Part shown: in pieces, positions 26,535 to 37,197 of the stretch
How positions within the stretch are numbered: position 1 is the stretch's first letter
Layout of the letters: each line of letters begins with the position of its first letter
Notes under the pieces: generated by a model
Databases searched by the model: none
What the model saw: only the letters and a program-made list of their open reading frames with translations
Told to the model about the DNA's origin: nothing
Source of the DNA: Mercurialis annua
Taxonomy: Eukaryota; Streptophyta; Magnoliopsida; Malpighiales; Euphorbiaceae
Length of the DNA: 64,000 nucleotides
Assembly (NCBI RefSeq): GCF_937616625.2
Contig: NC_065573.1
Coordinates: 10,617,001 to 10,681,000 of the forward strand
Direction: 5' to 3'
Made by a program: the position numbers and the translations under genes

Positions 26535-28690
26535 CGCTAAAAAGGGGAAACGTTTGGCTTTGTTCCCTAACATTAGTAAATGTTTTGCTTAAATTGCTGA
26601 AAAGGTTGAACGCTTGGATTTGTCTCGTAACGTTTGTAAACGTTTGGCTTAAATCGCTAATAAGGTGAAACGTTTGGTTTTGTTTCCTAACGTTTGTAAA
26701 ACGTTTGGCTTAAATTTCTATAAAGGTTAAATGCTTCGATTTGGTTCGTAACGTTTGTAAACGTTTGGCTTAAATCGCTAGAAGGGCGAAACGTTTGGAT
26801 TTGCTTCATAACATAATAAACGTTTGGATTTCTTTCGTAACATTTGTAAATGTTTGGCTTCAATTACTAAAAAGGTGAAACGTTTGGATTTGTTTCGTAA
26901 CGTTTGTAAACATTTGGCTTAAATTGCTAAAAAGGTGAAATGCTTGAATTTGTTTCGTAACGTTTGTAAACGTTTGGCTTAAATTGCTAAAAAGATGAAA
27001 CATTTGGATTTGTTTCCTAACCTTTGTAAACGTATGGCTTAAATCGCTAAAAAGGTGAAACGTTTGGATTTGTTACGTAACGTTTGTAAACGTTTGGCTT
27101 AACTAGCTAAAAAGGCGAAACGTTTGGTTTTGTTCCATAACCTTTGTAAACGTCCCGCTTAAATCGCTAAAAAGGTGAAACAGTTGGATTTGTTTCGAAA
27201 CGTTTGGATTTGTTTCGTAACGTTTCAAACGTTTGGATTTGTTTCGTAACGTTTCAAACGTTTGGCTTAAATCTCTTAAAATATGAAACGTTTGGATTTG
27301 TTTCGTAACATTTACAAACATTAGGTTTTATTTCGTAACGTTTATAAACGTTTGGCTTATATCGCTTAAATGGGGAAACCTTTGGTGTTGTTTTGTAACG
27401 TTTGTAAACGTTTTGATTTGTTTCGTAAAGTTTTAAACGTTCGGTTTTGATCGTAAAGTTTGTAAATGTTTGGCTTCAATCGCTAAAAAGGTGAAACATT
27501 TGGTTTTGTTTCGTAACGTTTGTAAACATTTGGCTTAAATCGCTAAAACGGTGAACCGTTTGGATTTGTTTCGTAACGTTTGTAAACATTTGGCTTAAAT
27601 CGCTAAAAAGGTGAAACGTTTGGATTTGTTTCTTAACGTTTGTAAACGTTTGGCTTAAATCGTTAAAAAGGTGAAATGTTTGGTTTTGTTTCGTAACGTT
27701 TGTAAACGTTTGTCTTAAATTGCTTAAAAGGTGAATCGTTTGGCTTTGTTTCGTAGCGTTTGTAAACATTTGGATTTGTTTCGTAGTGTTTGTTTCGTAA
27801 CGTTTTAAACGTTTGGTTTTGTTTCGTAAAGTTTGTATACGTTTGGCTTAAATCGCTAAAAAAGGGGAAACGTTTTGTTTTGTTTCGTAACATTTGTAAA
27901 CGTTTGGCTTAAATCGCAAAAAAGGGGAAACGTTTGGTTTTGTTTTGTAACGTTTCTAAATGTTTGGATTTGTTTCGTAAAGCTGGTTTCGTAACGTTTT
28001 AAACGTTTGGTTTTATTTCGTAACGTTTGTAGACGTTTGGCTTAAATCGCTAAAAAGGTGAAACGTTTGGTTTTGTTTCGTAATGTTTGTAAACGTTTTG
28101 CTTAAATCGCTAAAAGGTAAACGTTTGGATTTGTTTCGTGAAGTTTATAAACGTTTGGGTTCAATCGCTAAAAAGGTGAAACGTGTGGATTTGTTTCGTA
28201 ACCTTTGTAAACGTTTGGGTTCAATCGCTAAAAAGATGAAACGTTTGGATTAGTTTTGTAGCTTTTGTAAACGTTTGGCTTAAATCACTAAAAATGGGAA
28301 ACGTTTGGTTTTGTTCCATAACGTTAGTTAATGTGTTGCTTAAATTTCTGAAAAGGTTAAACGCTTGGATTTGTCTCGTAACGTTTGTAAACGTTTGGCT
28401 TAAATCGGTAAAAAGGTGAAACGTTTGGTTTTGCTTCGTAACGTTTGTAAACGTTTGGCTTAAATTGCTATAAAGGTTAAACGCTTGGATTTGTTTCGTA
28501 ACGTTCGTAAACGTTTGGCTTTGTTTCGTAACGTTTGTAAACGTTTGGCTTCAATCGCTAAAAGGGTGAAACGTTTGGATTTGCTTCGTAACATTTTAAA
28601 CGTTTGGATATGATTCGAATCATTTGGATTTGTTTTGTAACATTTGTAAAAGTTTGGCTTCAATTGTTAAAAAGGTGAAATGTTTGGATT
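26535..28690 (+). repeat. Third copy of the 2.1-kb satellite block
   Basis: Near 26535 the regular 60-bp subfamily switches abruptly to the irregular subfamily seen at 18.54 and 20.64 kb, sharing ttccctaacattagtaaatg and later variants. The block then continues through the copy of 22.56-22.83 kb. The switch marks a recombination or insertion breakpoint between two satellite subfamilies. Confidence 0.7.
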
Positions 28691-30039
28691 TGTTTTCGTA
28701 ATGTTCGTAACCGTTTGTCTTAAATCGCCAAAAAGATGAAACGTTTGGATGTGTTTCGTAACGTTTGTAACCGTTTGGCTTATATCGGTAAAAAGGTGAA
28801 ACGTTTGGATTTGCTTCCTAACGTTTGTAAACGTTTGGCTTAAATCGCTAAAAAGGTGAAACATTTGGATTTGTTTCGTAACGTTTGTAAACGTTTGGCT
28901 TAAATCGCTAAAAAGGTGAAACATTTGGATTTGTTTCGTATCGTTTGTAAACGTTTGGCTTAAATCGCTAAAAAGGTGAAACGTATGGATTTGTTTCGTA
29001 ACCTTTGTAAATGTTTGGCTTAAATTGCTAAAAAGGTGAAACACATTGATTTGTTTCGTAACGTTTGTAAACGTTTGGCTTAAATTGCTAAAAAGGAGAA
29101 ATGCTTGGATTTGGTTCGTAATGTTTGTAAACGTTTGGCATAAATCGCTAAAAAGGGGAAACGTTTGGATTTGTTTCATAGGGTTTATAAACGTTTGGCT
29201 TAAATCGCTAAAAAGGTGAAACATTTGGATTTGTTTCGTAAAGTTTGTAAACGTTTGGCTTAAATTGCTAAAAAGGTGAAACGCTTGGATTTGTTTCGAA
29301 ATATTTTTAAATGTTTGGGTAAAATTGCTAAAAAGGTGAAACACTTTTATTTGTTTCGTAACGTTTGTAAACGTTTGGCTTAAATTGCTAAAAAGGTGAA
29401 ATGCTTGGATTTGTTACATAAAGTTTGTAAACGTTTAGCTTAAATTGCAAAAAAGGTGAAACATTTTAATTCGTTTCATAACCTTTGTAAACGTTTGGCT
29501 TATATCGCTAAAAAGACAAAACGTTTGAATTTTTTTCGTAACGTTTGTAAACGTTTGGCTTAAATTGCTAAAAAGGGTAAACACTTGGATTTGTTTCGTA
29601 TCGTTTGTAAATGTTTGGTTAAATTGCAAAAAATGTTAAATGCTTGGATTTGTTTCGTGGCGTTTGTAAACGTTTGGCTTACATTGCTAAAAAGCTGAAA
29701 CTATAGGATTTGTTTCGTAGCGTTTGTAAAGGTTTGGCTTTAATCGCTAAAAAAGGGAAACGTTTGGATTTGTTTCGTAGCGTTTGTAAACGTTTGGCTT
29801 TAATCGCTAAAATGGGGAAACGTTTGGCATTGTTTCGTAACGTTATTAAACGTTTGGCTTAAATTTATAAAACGGTGAAACGTTTTGTTATGTTTCGTAA
29901 CGTTTGTTAACGTTCGACTAATATCGCTAAAAAGCTGAAACGTTTGGATTTGTTTCGTAACGTTTGTAAATGTTCGGCTCAAATTGCCAAAAAGGTCAAA
30001 CGCTTGGATTTGTTTCGTAACGTTTGTAAACGCTTGGCT

Positions 30040-30044
30040 TTAAT
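30040..30044. repeat. Target-site duplication, left copy (TTAAT)
   Basis: TTAAT immediately precedes the Copia terminus and is repeated directly after the other terminus at 46372-46376. A 5-bp duplication is the usual size for Ty1/Copia integrase. Confidence 0.92.
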
Positions 30045-30158
30045 TGTTGGCGCAGCGGGAGGCGCGGGTCCGAATCGTATATTTCAATTCAAAATCGAAA
30101 TTCCAACAATCCGGATTCTAAAGTTGATCATATCAACAACAAATGGATCGTCGTATCA

Positions 30159-30164
30159 TTTATT
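30159..30164 (-). promoter_or_regulatory. Possible polyadenylation signal in LTR
   Basis: AATAAA on the minus strand, about 115 bp from the LTR 3' end and about 340 bp downstream of the TATA box. The position is plausible for the R/U5 border. The same hexamer falls at 37325-37330 and 44494-44499 in the other LTRs. The hexamer alone is weak evidence. Confidence 0.35.
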
Positions 30165-30493
30165 AATTAAAGCACGCATCTAGGAATCGTAAGAAGAATA
30201 CCTATGTCGATTCTCCAACGATTCTTGTAGTCCCGAAAGTACGGCGACCTCAAGCTCGTCCACACGAGTATGCGTCCGATTGAATCCTCGCCTTGAAGTA
30301 ATCCTGCAAGAGTTCCTCTTGCCGAGCAGCCCTAAGCTCAAACTCTCGCCGCGATCACTACCTTGCTCGGATGTATGAAAAACGTCGCCAAGTTTTTCCC
30401 GTGATTGATGAATACTTGAACTCCTTCAAGTGCTTTCTCTCTCTACAACTTTGTAGTGAGATGTGTGTTGTGTGGTGTAGTGAAATGAGCAAG

Positions 30494-30524
30494 GACATGC
30501 TCTATTTATAGGTTAGAGCATGTC
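30494..30524 (-). promoter_or_regulatory. LTR core promoter: TATA box in the loop of an 11-bp inverted repeat
   Basis: On the minus strand the sequence reads CTATAAATAGAGC, a strong plant TATA box. It is flanked by exact inverted arms GACATGCTCTA (30494-30504) and TAGAGCATGTC (30514-30524) with a 9-nt loop. Equivalent sites are at 37660-37690 and 44829-44859. Transcription would run leftward, starting about 30 bp away in the pyrimidine/purine-rich leader. Confidence 0.7.
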
Positions 30525-30602
30525 TTAAGAATGCAACACCTTGCATGCTAGGTGTCACACACCAAGCAAAGGTGTTGCCACCACATGACACCTTTCATGT
30601 GG

Positions 30603-30697
30603 TGACATCACATAGGTGACATCATATAAGTGATGTCATCATATGACATCACACATATGACATAGGCTTATCTCATTGCATCATCACCATGACATCA
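30603..30697. promoter_or_regulatory. Cluster of five TGACATCA/TGATGTCA motifs upstream of the LTR TATA box
   Basis: Copies start at 30603, 30617, 30631 (inverse form), 30644 and 30690, with further TGACA half-sites around. The cluster lies 80-190 bp upstream of the TATA box in the direction of transcription. The octamer is one base from the bZIP/CRE palindrome TGACGTCA. Binding is inferred and not shown. The cluster is repeated in LTR2 (37769-37863) and LTR3 (44938-45032). Confidence 0.5.
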
Positions 30698-32036
30698 TCA
30701 TTCCATTAGCTTATGATTAATGATTTAAGTATCATTAATTACACTAATTAATTACTTAAACCTTTTAATCATAAAACTTGGTTAAAATATAATTAGGTTC
30801 CTACTAATTTATAACTCTTATAAATTAGTCCCTAATTAACTTGGACATAGTACAATTAGGTTCTTACTAATTTATAACTCTTACAAATTAGTCCCTAATT
30901 TGTACTTGTTTTTCATCTTAGATTAATTTCCGAGATATGCTAGTATCTATATGAAATCGATCTTTCGTAAACTCAATCGGTTGCACACTCTATTGTGTGT
31001 GACTAAATAGGTTCACATCTATATGGCAACGAGAGACATAAGAAACGCCTTTCTTATATTAAATAATTAAATCCCATTTAATTATTAATTCTCGTAGATC
31101 GAGAGTGACGTCTAGCAACATATCACGACCCCCAAATAGAGATGAATGTTTCGATGCATTCTTTTTGAACCAATGTTCATAATTACCGTACACTCAAAAT
31201 TCCCTTCATCTAAGATTCCAATCTCGACTAGTGTCACGGTTAAGTCAAACACTGTATGTCTTGATTATATGACCTCATCTCCCAGTTCTAATTCTTGATA
31301 AATATGACTTCCACTAGAAACAACTTTCTATGTAAGTCATATACACCTGCGCAGGTTTTATCATCTATCAAGAACAATTCGAGGTAGCATAGAATCTTGT
31401 CTCCGTTCATCCAGAGTGATGAATCCTTTCTAGGTTAAACCCCTATCTCCATATACAACTAATTATAGCCAACACATCCCGCGGCCCTAGCTCATGAAAG
31501 ATCTAGGGTTAAGGAGTATCAAACTCTAATCACCTATATACAAGATAGTGTCACCGCAAGTCAAAGGACATATGTACAATTATGAACTAGATGACATTAA
31601 ATTGACTTTGATGAATTACCATGTATAAGTCATCTAGCGTCACTTATTCGACTCACTCAACACCTTGAGTGTCCACATGTTTATTCTGATCCCCATCAAG
31701 TAGTATGAGACTCACTACTTCCTATAATTAGTAACTCTTTACTAATCAGGAGAATAAACAGAGGTGACGATCTTTCCGGGATAATGCGATGCCCTTATTC
31801 GTAGGACCCCATCGATCGTGAACGGTTATTTAGATCACTTGTATAATAGAATCTGTCACTCATATTCTTAACACCTTAAGAATAGATTCTATCACAATGT
31901 GATAAGGACAATACGTAATAAATGAACACTTAGTTGATGAGACACTTAGTTCAAATAGAACATATATATCTTTGCCATTGGGATTAATTCTACAAATATA
32001 CATGATCAAATGGCCCTAGGGCACATACTACTAACA

Positions 32037-32052
32037 ATCTCCCACTTGCACT
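32037..32052 (-). promoter_or_regulatory. Polypurine tract adjoining LTR1
   Basis: On the minus strand AGTGCAAGTGGGAGAT runs directly into the LTR start TGTTAG. AAGTGGGAGAT followed by TG is the usual polypurine tract form of many plant Copia elements. The equivalent in the second unit is at 39203-39218. Confidence 0.8.
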
Positions 32053-32248
32053 AGTGCCATTGACAACTATTTCTAAGCCCCATCTTCACAAGATGTAAAT
32101 ATTAATGACTCTAAGTCATGTAAACCTTAATGACTCTAAGTCATATAAACCTTACTGACTCCAAGTCATGGGCTTTATTAGTGGGTTAGCCGTGTTATTG
32201 GCTAATGCTATCTTTTAGAGAAACAATTTTCTCTTTCCAACAATTTCT

Positions 32249-32579
32249 TTAGATAATATGATAATGCCTTTCCTTATGTTCGGATAAGTTGTGAGACCCG
32301 GTTTCCTTTGCTAGGGCAGTAGCACCATTGTGGTCGCAGAAAAGAGGAACTTTCGACTTAATGGAATAAAACCGTACTTAGTTCAGTTATAAACTAATTT
32401 ATCCAAACACCTTCTATTACGACATCTCATGTCATAATATACTCGGCTTCTATAATGGAGTATGGAGTTGATTCTTGCTTAGAACACTGCTAGCTCACTA
32501 CTCCTTCATTATAGATAAATATGAATCTGGAGATAGACTCTCTATTATCCATATCTGATTATTAATCAGAATCTGTAAA
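32249..32579 (-). pseudogene. RNase H domain remnant (copy 1)
   Basis: The minus-strand frame reads FTDSD, then a stretch ending in SIIEAEYIMT (the family motif is STTEAEY), GVWIN, and after a frame change LFCDHNGATALAKETGSH (the family motif is CDN.GAIALAKEP.SH) and LSEHKERHYHII. At least five stops interrupt it. These are the conserved C-terminal RNase H signatures of Copia pol. The enzyme would have removed the RNA strand during cDNA synthesis. Confidence 0.9.
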
Positions 32580-32689
32580 ACGGTCTACTTAAAAATCTCG
32601 TTCTCCATTTGTTAATACCATATCTTTAGTTCTATAAAAGTACTTAAAGATACCTTTAACAACCATCCAATGTTCTCAACATAGATTGG

Positions 32690-33505
32690 ATTAAAACCGA
32701 TTAGTCCCACTAACCGCATAGACAATTTCTAGCTTTGTATGTGGCAACACATACCTCAGACTACCAATTGCCGAAGCTTATGGTATCTTTGCTAGATTCT
32801 TTCTTTCTTCAGAAGTTTCGGAAGACACTCCCTTTGAAAGAAGAATTTTATGCCTAACTAGTATCAATCCTCTCTTAGAACTTCCATATTGAACTACTTC
32901 AATATCTTTTCTAAGAAGAGCCTTTAGGAGAAACCAATTATTCTCTTAGATCTATCTCTATAGAGTCTAATACTGAGAATTTAGGCTACCTCTCCGAGGT
33001 CTTTGATGGAGTACGTATTAGATAAACCAAAGTTTTACAAAAGTTAACATTCCGATATTATTATTTATTAGTAATAAGTTATCTACATGCAAGATCATGA
33101 AAGTGAGTCTGCTCCCACTAACCTTCTTGTAAACATTGGGTTTATCATCGTTTTTAATAAATTCGTATCTTCTTACGGATTTATCAAGACGATGAAACTC
33201 GAAGCTTTCTTTTCATCCACTAGGGATCATTTTAGCTTACACGTCTTGGAACCTTCTTCGGATTCAAAATCCTCGACTTGTTCCATATAGATATACTCCT
33301 TAATTTAACCATTAAGGAATGTGGTTCTTACATTCACATGTCTAACCACAAAATCTAAATGTGTAGCCTTGGTAAGAAAAATCTTGATGAACTTAAGCAT
33401 GGCTACCCGCAATAAAGTGTATTCACAATACAACTTCTTGCCTCTAGCAAAACTCTTTTGCAACAAGCTTAGCTTTAAAGGTCTCCACCTTTCCATTAGT
33501 ACCAA
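32690..33505 (-). pseudogene. Reverse transcriptase domain remnant (copy 1)
   Basis: The N-terminal part spans 33305-33505, which is open for 66 codons. It contains YTLLRVAMLKFIKIFL and VNVRTTFLNG, matching the family's TFSPVAMLKSIRILL and MDVKTAFLNG. A KAKLVAKEF block lies in a different frame near 33470, so a frameshift lies between them. The catalytic YVDD has become HVDN at 33078-33089, followed by LLLINNNIGML. Further left are SSKRGLILVRHKILLSKG and IGSLRYVLPHTKLEIVYAV, both standard Copia RT C-terminal blocks. The loss of two catalytic-motif residues and the stops make it inactive. Confidence 0.92.
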
Positions 33506-34098
33506 TTTTACACTTGAAGATCCATTTAAACCTTATTGGTATAATACCTTTGGATGGATCGACTAGCTCCTAAAATTTGGTTTCTTTATATGGAATCCAT
33601 TTCAGATTTTATTCCTTCAAACCAATTTTGAAGAATCTATATCACATATAGTTTCCTCATAAGTAGAGGGATCAACATTTGATCTTTTACTCCATGACTA
33701 AACAACTCTTGTTTATCATGTGGGAAAACCATCTCTCTCTCCAGTGGACGAGATACTCTACTTAATCTTCGAGTTGTTAATGTAGATACATCTTTTACTA
33801 ACTCCGGCTTTTAGTGGGTTTGATCAATCTTCATTGATTCATTATTTTGTTGGTAACTAGATGACTCCTCATCTAATTCTATATTCCTTTCTTAGTTTCC
33901 CTCTTGAATAAACGCTTTATTAAGAAAGACTACCACCGATAAACAACGATTGTTTGTTCGGTTCGAATATAGAAACAATATCCTAAACTGTATTTAGGAT
34001 ATCCAACATAATCTTTCCATGATTGATTTTGATTCCAAATTTATCGGATATAAGTTACATGATATGTTCCGAACACCCTCAAATCTTAACATCCTTAA

Positions 34099-34728
34099 GA
34101 CTTTATTCCATACCATATCTCATAAGGTATGTATGGAGCGGATTTAGTTGGAATTTGATTTAGAATTTTATTTGCGGTAAGAAGTGCTTGACCCTATAAC
34201 GAGATGGATAAGTCAGTATATAGCTCATTCTTGATCGTATCATTTCCCACAATGTACGATACGTCCTTCTTGACAGACGCACCATTCAACCATGGTGTTC
34301 TCAAGGAGTAAGTTGAAAAATAATACCACATTCCTTTTAGGAACATACCAAATTCTGTACTCAAGTATTCTTCCCTTTTCGATCACATCGTAAAGTATTA
34401 ATACCTTTTCCAATTTGGTTTTCTACTTCATTCTTGAAGTCATTTGAACATTTCAAAATCTTCATGTTTGTTCTTCATAAGACAAACTTAACTATATCGT
34501 GATAAATCATCGATGTAGAAAATGAAGTATAAGTATCTACCTTGGTCCGTTTCTTTAAACGTACCATATACATCACTATGTATGATCTCTTAAACGGCTT
34601 TAGCTCTACCTCTTTGTCCCACAAAGAATAATCAGGCTATGTTGCCTTTAAGATACGACTCACAAATCGGAAGAGATGCAAAATCTTGATTGCTCAAGAT
34701 TCCCATCCTATCTAACTTGTTATGTCTA
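34099..34728 (-). pseudogene. Integrase with GAG-pre-integrase remnant (copy 1)
   Basis: The pre-integrase portion reads RHNKLDRMGILSNQDF then LPICESYLKG. The core begins HSDVYGTFKETDQGRYLYF then IDDLSRYS, with a stop at 34488-34490. It continues through LMKNKHEDFEMFK, EYLSTEFGMFLKG, LNGAS and finally ILNQIPTKSAPYIPYEIW at about 34120. The first catalytic Asp (HSD) and the Glu-containing region can be placed against the Copia integrase family. Several TGA/TAA/TAG codons interrupt the frame. Its place before RT separates Copia from Gypsy. Confidence 0.9.
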
Positions 34729-35129
34729 TCTTTTGCAATATGTCCTAATTATAAATGCCAAAGTTGTTTAGAAGTTTGATTACTTATGGTATTAATTTCC
34801 AAAACATCTTTTGCATTAAACATCTTTATTCAAGTCATAAAGAACATTTTGTACATATCCATACCCAACTCCGTATTATCAAACATAATACTACAAACAT
34901 CCTTTGTAAATAGAAAATCAACTACCAAATTTGTCATATAAATTCGGATATGATATTTCTATATATATTGGGTAAGTACAAAAAAAACTTGTTTAAGTAC
35001 AACTTATGTTTATTTAAGAAAATTGAAGTTGATCCTATAGCTCTTGTCGCAACGCTTGCGTCATTCCCGAGATTTAAGACTACTTCATCTTTTTCCTTTA
35101 TTTCTCACTTTTACTAAATCCGTAAAAGA

Positions 35130-35165
35130 TAAACAAATGTGAGAATTAGCATCGGTATCCAATAC
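35130..35165 (-). pseudogene. Protease active-site remnant (copy 1)
   Basis: The minus-strand frame reads VLDTDANSHICL, matching the Copia aspartic-protease motif (W.LDTGA.SHIC). The catalytic Asp-Thr-Gly has become Asp-Thr-Asp. It lies in a different frame from the zinc knuckle 106 bp upstream, so at least one frameshift separates gag from protease. Confidence 0.8.
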
Positions 35166-35271
35166 CTAAGCTTTTAAATGAGCAATTGACATTGGAACAT
35201 GAGATAGACACATTCTTAATGGAATTGTCGTTCCTCTCGTCATTGCCCTTTAAGTATTCACAATACTTAAT

Positions 35272-35313
35272 ACAATTTCCATTTCAATGTCTTTTGTTTT
35301 GACAAAAGAAACA
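35272..35313 (-). pseudogene. Gag zinc-knuckle remnant (copy 1)
   Basis: Fourteen codons give C-x2-C-x4-H-x4-C: CFFCQNKRH, a stop codon, then NGNC. The spacing is exactly that of the CCHC nucleic-acid-binding knuckle in Copia gag, but the residue after His, normally Trp, is TGA. Downstream the frame reads IKYCEYLKGNDERND, resembling the usual linker before protease. Confidence 0.85.
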
Positions 35314-35727
35314 ATTTCTTTTATTGACCAAACCGCCTTTTAAATATTCCAAATATTTCCGGCTATGACTTATACTGTCCTACATCTTAACAAACGAAAA
35401 CACTTTTCTTTGTTAACCAATGTGTATTTCTTTTTCGCAATAGCCTTGGAGGCATCTTAATCAATCAAAAAATAGTTTTAAACCACTAGCTGATTACTAT
35501 CGTGAATGTCACTTAAAAGGATTCTATTTAATCTTATTATCCCTTAGATAGCAAAGATCTCTAATTAGTATTCGTGTTATTTTGTATATTTAACCATAAT
35601 GATTTGGTCTTTATCAAAATGGCCTCCCACTATCTTTTTCGAATCCTACACTTCCAAAATAGGAAACGTGAATCTTTGTTGGAAAAGATTTCAAGTGGGT
35701 GATTGAATTCTTATATTCATTTATCTT

Positions 35728-35868
35728 TCCCTCAAGTACTTAATGCTATTCTTGGGATCAAAATGATATATAAGTGAACAATTACTTGTTCATCATATCT
35801 CATATGAGGTTCAATCATTTCCGGCTCCTAATGCTTTCACCCTCAAGTACTTAATGCTATTCTTAGGT
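35728..35868 (-). repeat. About 26-bp direct repeat in the gag region
   Basis: The string ctcaagtacttaatgctatt occurs at about 35733 and again about 110 bp further right, near 35843, with matching flanking bases. It may be the remnant of a 110-bp tandem duplication in gag or a small insertion. The same pair is in copy 2 at +7,166. Confidence 0.6.
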
Positions 35869-36436
35869 TTCCACATTAGTTAAGTTTAACCCATTGAATC
35901 AACTAAGATGTATCGATTTGAATAATATACGACTCAGGTACGCCTAATTGCCTTTCTCGCCGTATATTATATCGACTACACCCGTAACATCTCATGCTTA
36001 ACAATAAACTCAACAACATCTCTTGACGATATCATCTCACCCCTATGTATCCATAGCCGACAAGATGATAACTCAAAGCGTGTTAGTTTATTGCTCCAAT
36101 GGAGAGCCATTGATAAACAATTTAATGATTAATCAATATAAACTTAATCTTTTAACTTTTAGGAAGATTTCTTAGGGTTTTAAGTTATTCAGGTCTCACT
36201 AAACACACAATACATTTTAGCATGCATCTCATACATATTAAAGCTAAAATTAATCATGCAATCACACATGTATGATCATGGACTTCCTAGGTCTCATTCT
36301 TTAGCCACAAAAGAATGAGCAAACTATTACATATCTCGGAAATGATTCTCTAATCATTCACTATGTAATATCTGCTTTCTTTAGGTATAGAGGAATCGTC
36401 CTAGAACCTCCGAAAGCCTCAACTGATCGCTGATCC

Positions 36437-36690
36437 TCGAAAAAAAAAATTTATTTTTTATTTTACGTTTTTTTTTTTTTTTTTTTCGAGTCGGAAACTT
36501 TTTCCCCGGTTGTAAAACCCCTTTTTAAGCATTTCGGTTTTTACGGAAAAATTTTTTTTTTTTTTTCTTTCGGGCCGAAAACTTTTTCCCGGGTGTAAAA
36601 CCCGTTTTTCAGCATTTTTGTTTTTTATGAAAAAAAAATATTAATTTTTTTTTTTTCGGTTTTTTTTTTCGGGTTTCGCTTTTTCCGCAT
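36437..36690. repeat. Poly-T/A-interrupted minisatellite in the element leader
   Basis: Two diverged units of about 115 bp (each with cggaaactttttcccc-like or ccgaaaactttttcccgg, then tgtaaaaccc and agcattt) are separated by homopolymer T runs of 12-22. On the minus strand this lies between the primer-binding site and gag, so the transcript leader would contain long A runs. Homopolymer lengths are the only differences I see from the copy at 43603-43855. Confidence 0.75.
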
Positions 36691-36974
36691 ATTCCGTTGA
36701 TGACAACATAATGCACAAGCGAATCACGTATTGTGTTAAATGATCACATTAGAAAAATTCCCAGGATAGATTGGAGGGTCACGAGCGGACCACTTAAGTA
36801 CCAATCTCCTAGACAGAATTTATTCAAATGTAATTAATATCACAATAGCGTTTGTTCATCTTGAAAAAAAAAATCCCTTGGAATTATAAATTACATGCCC
36901 AATAATAATTCCTAAGTCCATGATTATTTATACATTTATTCAATCGTAAAGCGTTAATACTTGATGATACGGTG
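36691..36974 (-). other. Leader of Copia internal region, no motif seen
   Basis: This is untranslated leader between the minisatellite and the extra primer-binding-site motif. It is AT-rich and contains nothing I can assign. The equivalent in copy 2 is about 43856-44143. Confidence 0.5.
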
Positions 36975-36987
36975 GCTCCGATACCAC
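36975..36987 (-). promoter_or_regulatory. Second, internal primer-binding-site motif
   Basis: The minus strand reads GTGGTATCGGAGC, identical over 13 bases to the functional site at 37198-37210. Directly upstream of it is GGGAGCCAACA, a second LTR-like 3' end. The equivalent in copy 2 is at 44144-44156. Confidence 0.75.
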
Positions 36988-37197
36988 TGTTGGCTCCCAG
37001 CCAATAGTGAGGTTGTGGACCAATATGGACTCGATCCTATCTCATAGGGTGACATCCATATGTACCTATCAAAGCACGCATCTCATACGCTCTAGGGTGG
37101 AGAGCCTCACTTCGTCACACGATCATGAGTGAGAGTTCCCTAGAATCGGATAATCGACACATCTCCATGTGTTGCATCTCCATGCACATTATCCTTT
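36988..37197 (-). mobile_element. 210-bp relic of a second LTR end inside the leader
   Basis: On the plus strand it starts TGTTGGC like the element's own LTR and shares aaagcacgcatct at +82, where the full LTR has the same word at about +119. Most of the rest is different. It looks like the U5 end of a related but distinct LTR family, kept together with its primer-binding site. The equivalent in copy 2 is at 44157-44366. Confidence 0.55.

Larger units (their letters stand above)
5277..30044 (+). repeat. 60-bp tandem satellite, left array (about 410 monomers)
   Basis: Head-to-tail repeats of a basic 60-bp unit fill this interval. In the regular parts (for example 24180-24660) the motif gtttcgtaacgtttgtaaac returns every 60 bases exactly. 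The consensus has five CpGs, T-rich tracts in its first 35 bases and A-rich tracts in its last 20. From 5.3 to about 22.8 kb the array is irregular: monomers carrying ggttttgtttcg alternate with ggatttgtttcg, and shortened units ending in cgttttaaacg interrupt the register. From about 22.8 kb the 60-bp register is much cleaner. Open frames on both strands (20-residue protein repeats) arise because 60 is divisible by three. They are repeatedly broken and I do not regard them as genes. Confidence 0.97.
30045..32036 (-). mobile_element. Copia LTR1 (outer, 3' LTR of the composite)
   Basis: 1,992 bp, with TG...CA ends on the minus strand. A TATA box on the minus strand near 30505-30514 divides it into a long U3 (about 1.5 kb, to the right) and a short R-U5 (about 0.45 kb, to the left). 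Compared with LTR3, it has A at 31007 and T at 31366. It abuts the target duplication on its left and the polypurine tract on its right. Confidence 0.95.
32249..35330 (-). pseudogene. Copia gag-pol remnant, internal copy 1
   Basis: On the minus strand, from right to left, I recognise the gag zinc knuckle, protease, GAG-pre-integrase and integrase, RT and RNase H remnants, each listed separately. Long stretches stay readable in one frame but are cut by more than ten in-frame stops and several frameshifts, so no polyprotein could be made. Many stops look like single transitions (for example TGG to TGA in the zinc knuckle). The upstream 35331-36430 should hold the gag N-terminus, but I recognise no motif there. 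Because copy 2 carries the same lesions, the decay came before the tandem duplication. Confidence 0.9.

Noticed and set aside
5277..30044. CRISPR-like array
   Set aside because: There are no unique spacers between conserved repeats. The whole 60 bp is repeated, and the context is a plant genome.
33087..33566. Plus-strand open frames of 67 and 81 codons in the Copia interior (and their copies at 40253-40732)
   Set aside because: They are antisense shadows of the RT remnant, which reads on the minus strand with clear Copia motifs.
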